This document shows, piece after piece, positions 1 to 5,376 of a stretch of DNA of 5,376 nucleotides (its first letter is position 1; each line of letters starts with the position of its first letter). Position numbers and translations under genes: made by a program. A model generated the notes under the pieces. That model worked only from the letters and a program-made list of their open reading frames with translations, did not search any database and was not told where the DNA came from. The DNA comes from an uncultured Bacteroidales bacterium. GTDB lineage: Bacteria; Bacteroidota; Bacteroidia; Bacteroidales; Bacteroidaceae. The stretch spans positions 1 through 5,376 of the forward strand of contig CALDKD010000056.1 of the NCBI GenBank assembly GCA_937898885.1, read 5' to 3'.

Positions 1-147
1 TCTTTAAAAGGAGAAATGGTCATCATAGTTGAAGGGCAAAAAGAATGTAAAACCCCGTTAAACGACCAAGAAATCTCCGCAAAACTTGCCTATTTAATAA
101 AAAATGGCTCTTCGGGAAACGATTCGGGAGTACAGCAATCATCGTAA
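1..147 (+). pseudogene. rsmI: RsmI-like 16S rRNA (cytidine-2'-O)-methyltransferase, C-terminal fragment
   Basis: The + frame is open from the first base to a TAA at 145-147. Its opening residues read SLKGEMVIIVEG, then a short polar stretch and SAKLAYLIKNG. A KGE-[MF]-V-[LI]-x-VEG block followed by a leucine-rich helix is characteristic of the C-terminal part of RsmI (YraL), which methylates the 2'-OH of C1402 in 16S rRNA using SAM. E. coli RsmI has KGEMVLIVEG there. The similarity stops near base 108. The remaining dozen residues (SSGNDSGVQQSS) are antisense to the neighbouring gene and do not resemble the expected helix and lysine-rich tail. The fragment is therefore cut at both ends: by the window edge on the left and by a junction on the right. 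The long C-terminal extension looks more like Bacillota than Bacteroidota RsmI; that is inference from memory of the family. Confidence 0.5.
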
Positions 148-851
148 CCCCTTTTCTGCCCCACGTCTTTCCCGAGACAAACAGGATATGATGCCAAAAG
201 AACGGTTTTATCACCAGTTGTTTCGTAAACGTTAAGATGTTCAGGATGTACTTTAGAGACAACAAAGAAGCAATTCTGTCTGTTATTTGCTTCAGAAAAA
301 ATCCTTTTTACAGGAGTTCCGTCAACATTATTGGGAAAAATAATTTTGTTTTTCCCGAATTCCGTCCATCTGAATATCGCATATTGGCATAAACCCTTAT
401 ATGGGTTCATCCCTGTTTCATAAATCCAATCGGAGCACCATCCTTCCTTAGTAAAAATGCATATATGCCCGTGGACGCTCTCAGTACCTGCTGCTAAGAC
501 ACAGATATCCCCGATTTGCGGCTCATACCCATCCGGAAACCTGTCGCATATTCCTGATGCAATCAAGCCGAAGCCCCATTGGGGAAGATGATAAACATAC
601 TGGCAGGCTGAATACGGACAGTTTGGCACCGCTATGCCAAATGCCTTAAGGGCAAGTACTACATAATGCGCACATTCGCCCTCGCCCTTTGCCGGTTTCT
701 TGTCTTTTTTGTGAATGACTGCATAGGCGGCAAATGCCTCCAAATCCAATGTCTTCCCTGCGTTGGCAGGAACAACAGGCAGGGCATTGATAGGATGGTC
801 AACGCCTTGCCAAGAGAATTGCTCTGAGTGATGAAGTTCTGTTTTCTGCAT
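90..851 (-). CDS. CHAP/NlpC-like cysteine peptidase fused to a truncated YkuD (L,D-transpeptidase) domain
   Basis: The reading from ATG 849-851 gives 253 residues. This start lies 2 nt after the stop of the MATE gene. An upstream in-frame ATG at 891-893 would add 14 residues and overlap that gene by 40 nt, so 851 is preferred. Residues ~45-165 look like a CHAP/NlpC-P60 peptidoglycan amidase: G-E-C-A-H-Y-V-x-L-A-L with nucleophile candidate Cys60, a GD-I-C-V strand near 114-118, and G-H-I (His129) followed by W-C-S-D-W (Asp141), a plausible Cys-His-Asp triad. Residues ~192-253 look like the start of a YkuD domain: F-V-V-S-K, L-N-V-Y, P-V-C-L-G-K, then T-P-E. The H-G and S-x-G-C-x-R catalytic motifs that should follow are absent because of the TAG at 90-92, so transpeptidase activity is not expected from this version. 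There is no signal peptide or membrane segment, and there are 12 cysteines. Possible roles are cell-wall remodelling or an antibacterial effector; neither is shown by the sequence. Confidence 0.7.
   Translation of the reverse strand: MQKTELHHSEQFSWQGVDHPINALPVVPANAGKTLDLEAFAAYAVIHKKDKKPAKGEGECAHYVVLALKAFGIAVPNCPYSACQYVYHLPQWGFGLIASGICDRFPDGYEPQIGDICVLAAGTESVHGHICIFTKEGWCSDWIYETGMNPYKGLCQYAIFRWTEFGKNKIIFPNNVDGTPVKRIFSEANNRQNCFFVVSKVHPEHLNVYETTGDKTVLLASYPVCLGKDVGQKRGYDDCCTPESFPEEPFFIK
96..108. other. Probable chimeric junction (rsmI fragment / truncated YkuD gene)
   Basis: Two coding regions on opposite strands both lose their family resemblance in the same short A-rich stretch (aaaaaatggc at 99-108). 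From the left, RsmI-like coding ends at LIKNG. From the right, the YkuD domain ends at PFFIK and a TAG at 90-92. Neither protein is complete. This is what a breakpoint looks like, whether an illegitimate recombination through an A tract or a false join in an assembly. The exact base cannot be fixed because the two reading frames overlap over about 12 nt. Confidence 0.45.
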
Positions 852-853
852 TG

Positions 854-2632
854 TTAAATTTTTATTGTTGTATGGTTCATATTCCATATCCACTGATAGC
901 TTACGGACTTTGCCATTTCTTTGATGAGGGCAAAATCTGTGGAAAGGAATCTGTCGATTTCTTCCATTTGGTCTGTCCCGTTCTGCGTTACCTGATTGAT
1001 ATGGAATTCATCGTACAGTTTACTGGTATCAAGATGCTTTCCGTTGTCAACCATTACAAGTTGCACTTCTTCACCGTCTATTGTCAGGAAGATATCGATA
1101 TATGTCTTGTCCTTGAACTTTGTCAGGCTGTAACCTGTGATTTCATCTACACAGAGGGCAATTCGGTATGCCTTGCTTTCAGTAAGTCCCGACTCAACGG
1201 CAAAACGTTCTACTTTGGCTGACAATGAGCCACCCATATCCGGTGTGATGCAGTAGGATGCTATAGACTTGCCTCTGTTCTTCTCTTTTTCGCGCCTTGA
1301 CTCCTGAATGGTGAATACCAGGGCAAGAATTGTTGATGCCACACCTGCAATCAGGAACGAATACCATACTGACGTGCCTCCCACTACGAAAAGCAATATC
1401 AGAAAGGCTGGCAGGAAGGCAATGAAACCATTGACCAGAGTCACCCAAGACGCTTTCTTTGGTTGCTGCAGAATATTCAAGAAGTTCGCAAGTAAATTTT
1501 CGGCACCGAGAAGTAGCAACGACAGGGAGAATATCCTGATAGCCTCTATATCGTACTGACTTATTGTGTCATATCCGAACATCGCGAACAGAAACTGCGG
1601 ATATATCAATATTACGGCAGTAATGATTGATAATATGACCGACAGCCACAGAATCGTCTTTCTCAGTATGATGAGACAGGCCTCGAAGTTGCCTATGCCG
1701 TTTTGCAGACCTACAATTATTCTCATCACTCCGGAAAAGCCCCCGATGAAAATGAAAGAAACAGAAAATATGAATGAGCGGATGCTCAGGCATCCCAATG
1801 ACTCACTACCCATGGCGAGGCTGAGTCCCCAAACCAGTATCCAACTCTTCAGGAGACTTTCCATCTGACTGATTGCGCCTGGTCCCCCTTGACCAATCAT
1901 CACTTTTGTCTCTCTCTTCCTGTCAGATATAATAGCAGCATCGTCATTGCTACATACGTCAGAAACTTTTGTCGTCAGGAAAGGTGTCTGCTTTCGTATG
2001 ACAAAGATGGTTACCAGACATCTTGCAATTGTGGCAATGACTGTGCCGAGCCCCACTCCGGTAACTCCCATATCCAGCATACCCGTAAACAGAAGGTCGA
2101 GTAGCAAGTTCAGAGTGCCTTCCCCGATTGTCAGCCAAGTGATATTCGAAACCTTTCCGTATGCACTCAGGATGTTGACTCCACAAGCACCGACCAATCC
2201 GAAAGGAGCTGTAATCATAAGCATACACATATATGCGATTGACATATCGTGTATTACCGGTGTCAGCGATAGGGAATTTGCAATAATCCATGGAAACGGA
2301 AGTTGGAAGATGGTGAGCGCAACAGCCAGAATTGCAATGAGTCTTTTTCCTGCACTTATGCATATTGCCGTGTCACGCGCATCACTCCTTCCGAGCTGAT
2401 ATATCAGTCGGGACATAATACCCGTCTGGGGAATTATGGAAAACATAGCCATTATGAAGGTTAACGGATAGGCGACATTGATGGCTGCCAGCCCATCCGA
2501 CCCTACATAATTGCCGACGACAAGGCTGTCGGAAAATACAAGGAGCATAGCCGAAACCTGCGACAAAAGCATAAACGGCAGAAACTGCCGAATCTTTAGG
2601 TCAATAAGTTTACTGTCCGAAAACAAGTTCAT
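854..2632 (-). CDS. MATE-superfamily efflux transporter with C-terminal degenerate GHKL (RsbW-like) domain
   Basis: This is a complete 592-residue protein starting at ATG 2630-2632 and ending in TAA at 854-856. Residues 1-~443 are highly hydrophobic, with about twelve membrane segments in two halves separated by a polar loop near 215-245 (RKQTPFL through DRKRETK). The first half carries the MATE-like S-D-S-L-V-V-G-N-Y-V-G-x-x-G-L-A-A-I-N-x-x-Y-P-L at ~34-57. MATE proteins export cationic or lipophilic compounds in exchange for H+ or Na+. A charged linker (SRREKEKNRGK, 445-455) leads to a ~130-residue soluble domain resembling GHKL/anti-sigma-factor ATPases: ALCVDEI at 492-498 in the N-box position, D-N-G at 529-531 in the G1 position, and ALIKEMAKSVSY at 568-579 in the G2 position. 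The N-box Asn expected four residues after Glu497 is Tyr501, and the glycines of the later ATP-lid motifs are missing, so ATP binding is doubtful. Plain MATE proteins are ~440-460 residues, so this is a real fusion. No Shine-Dalgarno sequence is seen, as is usual in Bacteroidota. The gene is probably cotranscribed with the downstream peptidase gene. Confidence 0.88.
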   Translation of the reverse strand: MNLFSDSKLIDLKIRQFLPFMLLSQVSAMLLVFSDSLVVGNYVGSDGLAAINVAYPLTFIMAMFSIIPQTGIMSRLIYQLGRSDARDTAICISAGKRLIAILAVALTIFQLPFPWIIANSLSLTPVIHDMSIAYMCMLMITAPFGLVGACGVNILSAYGKVSNITWLTIGEGTLNLLLDLLFTGMLDMGVTGVGLGTVIATIARCLVTIFVIRKQTPFLTTKVSDVCSNDDAAIISDRKRETKVMIGQGGPGAISQMESLLKSWILVWGLSLAMGSESLGCLSIRSFIFSVSFIFIGGFSGVMRIIVGLQNGIGNFEACLIILRKTILWLSVILSIITAVILIYPQFLFAMFGYDTISQYDIEAIRIFSLSLLLLGAENLLANFLNILQQPKKASWVTLVNGFIAFLPAFLILLFVVGGTSVWYSFLIAGVASTILALVFTIQESRREKEKNRGKSIASYCITPDMGGSLSAKVERFAVESGLTESKAYRIALCVDEITGYSLTKFKDKTYIDIFLTIDGEEVQLVMVDNGKHLDTSKLYDEFHINQVTQNGTDQMEEIDRFLSTDFALIKEMAKSVSYQWIWNMNHTTIKI

Positions 2633-2724
2633 AACTCAAATCTATATACATTACCTTTATTCATTATTTATCCTGCTTCAGTTCAGCACTGATATAAGCA
2701 CGGTTACCAAACTTACTTTAAGGT

Positions 2725-3710
2725 CCTAATCAACAAAAAGTTGCCCAGGATTTTGCCATCTCAGTGCCGTAAAACAAACAAAATAAAAAACTGCATTGAC
2801 GTGGCAAAGGTACAAGAAAAAACTGAGAAACTCACACCTTTTGGCGTTTTTGGGGGATCTATTTGACTCCATGCTTTCATCCGTTATCGACTCTACACTG
2901 AGCCAGAGATGCAGCAGTGTCATAGGATATCAGTTCAGCGAGATTGTACGCTCGCTGATGAGCGTGTATTTCTGCGGCGGCTCATGCGTGGAGGATGTAA
3001 CGTCACATCTGATGCGTCATCTATCGTATCATCCCACCCTGCGCACATGCAGCTCTGACACCATTCTTAGAGCCATCAGGGAACTTACACAGGACAACAT
3101 CTCCTATACTTCCGATCAGGGCAAGACCTATGATTTCAACACAGCATACAAGCTCAACACATTGCTTATAAACGCTTTGGTTTCTACTGGCGAGCTGAAG
3201 GAAGTTGAGGAATACGATGTTGACTTTGACCATCAGTTCATTGAGACAGAGAAGTATGATGCAAAACCGACGTACAAGAGATTTCTCGGCTACAGACCTG
3301 GAGTTTATGTTATCGGAGACAAGATCGTCTATATCGAGAACAGCGACGGCAATACAAACGTACGATTTCATCAAGCAGACACGCATAGGAGGTTCTTCGC
3401 TCTTCTGGAATCCCGGAACATCCGTGTAAATCGATTCAGGGCCGATTGTGGCTCCTGCTCGGAGGAAATCGTCAGTGAGATAGAGAAGCATTGCACTTAC
3501 CGATGCATACTGACCAACGACTACGAGTCATCAACAAGAGACATCGTGGAATTCTACAACCTGCGTGGTGGCAAAGAGCGAATCTTTGACGACATGAACA
3601 ACGGATTCGGATGGAACAGACTCCCAAAATCATTCATGGCAGAGAATACCGTATTCCTTCTGCTTTGTGGCCTTTGAAACTACCGTTGGGGATTACTTGC
3701 GGATTTGAGG
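2725..3710 (+). mobile_element. IS1380-family insertion sequence remnant (Bacteroides/Prevotella type)
   Basis: The element contains the damaged transposase at 2801-3677 plus flanking non-coding ends. The likely left end is CCTAATCAAC at 2725 and the likely right end is GGATTTGAGG, ending at 3710. Read inward both ends begin with CCT, and they share only loose further similarity (AAGT then CCC about 13-22 nt in), so the terminal repeats are a weak call. About 1 kb remains; complete relatives are about 1.6-1.7 kb (family knowledge). No target duplication was found: 5 nt outside the left end is AAGGT, outside the right end TTTAT. The flanking genes on both sides are on the minus strand, so the element lies in an intergenic gap, only 7 nt from the stop of the WG-repeat gene. 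Confidence 0.6.
2801..3677 (+). pseudogene. IS1380-family DDE transposase, frameshifted and internally deleted
   Basis: The likely native start is GTG 2801-2803, giving V-A-K-V-Q-E-K-T-E-K-L-T-P-F-G, the N-terminus I expect for this group. That frame hits TGA at 2864-2866. The family sequence resumes in another frame at F-D-S-M-L-S-S-V-I-D (from 2862), so an indel lies at ~2845-2862. The downstream frame alone is open from a TTG at 2796, but its first ~20 residues are out-of-frame. Numbering from 2796, the catalytic acids are visible: D143/D145 in DFDHQF, D217 in RADCGS and E261 in LRGGKERI. An in-frame deletion is inferred at E-K-H-C|T-Y-R-C-I-L (3489-3506), where relatives carry some 60-70 more residues including an RA-N segment, and the protein ends at L-L-L-C-G-L where relatives continue ~80-100 residues. 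These lengths are from memory of the family (~420-430 aa). The product should be inactive. Confidence 0.8.
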
Positions 3711-3717
3711 TTTATAA

Positions 3718-5376
3718 TCATCGTATTTTGTAAAACGTTGGAGTCCCTTCAAAACCAAAGGTGTTCCATAGTCTTTGATGTGATGAAGGGCTATCTAACA
3801 ATTCAAAATAATCGTCCCTGGATTCAGATATTTGGAAATATACTTCAGAATCGTTTTCAAATACAAAATTCAGATACTGAGTATTTCCAAATTGGTCAAT
3901 GTAATATCTCCCCTCCGTTACTTTATCTCCATTCACCCACATGAAATCAGATGAATTGCGACTGAAATAAACCTTGTTTTCATCATCAGGCATCCAAACC
4001 CCAGAAATGTCAATTTCCGTTATCTTGGAGATATCCTCAACATTTGTAACATCGAAATGTTTGTATATTGCCTTGTATTTTTCTTGATTTTCATTGCGAA
4101 TAAGGATGATATCATCTATTTCTTCTTTATAAGAACCTTTGATTGTACCACCGAACGTTGCTGCTCTCCAATTCTTATTTAGGTAAATAATGATGCCATT
4201 CGTCATTCTCTTGCAATACCAAAGGGAAAAGTCAGGGTTCCAGTTCTCATCGGAATACCAAGTACCGTCTTTGGAAATCATTCGATATTCTTTATCATCA
4301 CCCATAACGGCACACGTCCCATTATGGAAAGCCAACTTGTAATGGTCCTCCTCCTTCAACCTTTGGTTCTTCTTCAACCAATCTTCTGTCGGGAATTGAG
4401 GATTGATAACAAAATTGCCGTCATAATCGATGAATCCGATTTTATCATCCTTTTGAACTGCTGCAACGCCTTCACTGAAATGCCATACATATTCATACTC
4501 CTCGCCAATGAATTGCCAGGAGCGCAAATCGAGGAAACGGTACAGACCATTCGATTCCTGTTTGCAAATTGCCACACTATCTCTGACATTGATTTCCATT
4601 TCTGTAAATACAGGAGTACGCCAACCTTCATCGTTGTACAACATATATTTGTTAAAGGTTTCAGAAACAGACAGATTTATTCCATTGTCATAACAGAAGT
4701 GACCCTGGTCAGACAGCAAGTCGTACTCTAAGGAAAGATTTTCTTTGAGTCTGCTATATTCAACTGATGAAATATCGGTAAAGATTCCAGTTCTTATGAA
4801 ATGATTCATATCCTGAACTACGCCTTCGCCAACGGTAACAAAACTTCCGCTCGACTGTAACGGGAACAGTAGATGAGTATAATCTCCTTTGTTGCCACCT
4901 ATTACATCTTTCCTTTTTGAAGACAAAACGGCATACGCTTCATCATACTTGCCCTGCAGCCAGAGAGAAGTAATCAAATTTGTATATGTAACCTTCTGGG
5001 TGCTATCAGCCATAACGGACGCTCTGGCGTATTCTTCTGCTTCAGCAAATGAAAATGTTATGCCATGCATTGCTGAGTAAAAAGTTATACTTTGAACCAT
5101 AGTCAGATGAATATGCTGCATTAAATACAGAATCCAGTACAAACTTGCCAACCGAATTACGGGTTTGGAACAACATATCGATAGCGTCAGAGTTCTCTAA
5201 CTTTGTTATCACACTGGAATATTGGGCAGTATCAATAGCATAGGACAACAGCAAGTCATGATACAATCGTGCGTTGCCTGTTTGAGCTACTGTTGAGAAT
5301 GTTAGACTCTCTGATGTCGAGTTGGTTACGGACGGCTCAAGATATCGCTTCGCGCGATCTAATAATATCGGATTAG
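3718..5376 (-). pseudogene. TPR-like / WG-repeat protein with lipocalin-like C-terminus, frameshifted, 5' end outside window
   Basis: Coding extends to the right edge: the 5' part is open from 5374 (N-P-I-L-L-D-R-A-K-R-Y-L-E-P) to a TGA at 5042-5044. From ~5052 the sense continues in a second frame to TGA 3718-3720. Joining SNAWHNI to SFAEAEEYARAS across the T run at 5053-5056 restores a TPR-like helix pair, continued by YTNLITSLWLQGKYDEAYAVL. The second-frame ORF starts formally at a TTG (5151), but its first ~33 residues are spurious. WG-type beta repeats lie at about 4551-4330, with G-F-I-D-Y-D-G-N-F-V-I-N-P-Q-F the clearest unit. The last ~95 residues (4010-3721) read I-D-I-S-G-V-W-M through G-R-Y-Y-I to F-Y-K-I-R, like the beta-barrel lipocalin-like domains of Bacteroidota. 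WG repeats and TPRs are usually binding modules; no catalytic motif is seen. Localisation cannot be judged because the N-terminus is missing. A single-base sequencing error could explain the break, in which case the gene is intact. Confidence 0.65.

Noticed and set aside
8..147. Small 43-codon ORF with AAGGAG at 8-13 and ATG at 16, looking like a ribosome-binding site plus start.
   Set aside because: The AAAGGAGAAATG codes K-G-E-M inside the RsmI-like KGEMV motif and the frame is open to the window edge, so the start-like signal is coincidental.
23..265. 80-codon minus-strand frame extending past the truncated YkuD gene, which could be its continuation after a frameshift.
   Set aside because: Its tail (LLNRQVLRRFLGRLTGF) lacks the expected H-G and S-x-G-C-x-R motifs and is antisense to the RsmI-like coding, so a junction explains the truncation better than a frameshift.
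851..1222. Open frame of 123 codons on the + strand opposite the end of the MATE gene.
   Set aside because: It is antisense to the well-supported GHKL domain coding sequence and has no recognisable protein content; a shadow frame.
1947..2399. Long + strand and alternative minus frames of 130-150 codons inside the MATE gene.
   Set aside because: These are shadows of the transmembrane coding region; composition is explained by the MATE frame.
2637..2644. TAGATTTG on the minus strand, matching the Bacteroidales -7 box TAnnTTTG, just before the MATE start.
   Set aside because: It is only about 4 nt from the ATG and there is no TTTG-type -33 box ~20 nt upstream, so it would require a leaderless transcript. 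Not strong enough to annotate as a promoter.
2731..2743. CAAC-AAAAA-GTTG inverted repeat at the left end of the IS.
   Set aside because: A 4-bp stem is too weak for a terminator, and it is more simply part of the IS end.
3021..3491. 156-codon minus-strand frame opposite the transposase.
   Set aside because: The + strand has clear IS1380 motifs over the same bases; the antisense frame has no independent support.

Overview
The window reads as accessory DNA from a member of the Bacteroidales (Prevotella- or Bacteroides-like). The reasons are a transposase remnant strongly resembling the Bacteroides/Prevotella branch of the IS1380 family, the lack of Shine-Dalgarno sequences before the genes, and a WG-repeat protein of a kind common in gut Bacteroidota. 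The exception is the first ~100 bases, which encode on the + strand what looks like the C-terminal part of an RsmI-type 16S rRNA methyltransferase, more like Bacillota. This fragment is cut off at about 96-108, exactly where a minus-strand gene is also cut off.

Layout. (1) 1-~108: rsmI fragment, + strand. (2) 90-851, minus: a protein with an N-terminal NlpC/P60-CHAP-like cysteine peptidase domain and the beginning of a YkuD L,D-transpeptidase domain, which ends before the catalytic Cys motif. (3) 854-2632, minus: a MATE-superfamily exporter of 592 residues with an extra ~130-residue cytoplasmic GHKL (RsbW-like) ATPase-type domain whose ATP-site residues look degenerate. It lies 2 nt upstream of gene 2, so the two form an operon, probably translationally coupled. 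(4) about 2725-3710, + strand: a decayed IS1380-family element whose transposase has an N-terminal frameshift, an internal in-frame deletion and a lost C-terminus. (5) 3718-5376, minus: a TPR-like / WG-repeat / lipocalin-like protein that runs off the right edge and is split by a frameshift near 5053.

Functionally, the MATE-GHKL and CHAP-YkuD genes are the most interesting pair: an envelope transporter with a regulatory-looking domain coupled to a peptidoglycan-active protein that has no signal peptide. Their joint role is not known to me. Four of the five coding units are interrupted or truncated, so part of the window may be decaying DNA, or an assembly with a chimeric left end and an indel. 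No tRNA, rRNA, CRISPR array, riboswitch or convincing terminator was seen. There is no gene-free stretch above 300 bases; the longest gap is 2633-2724, upstream of the MATE gene.
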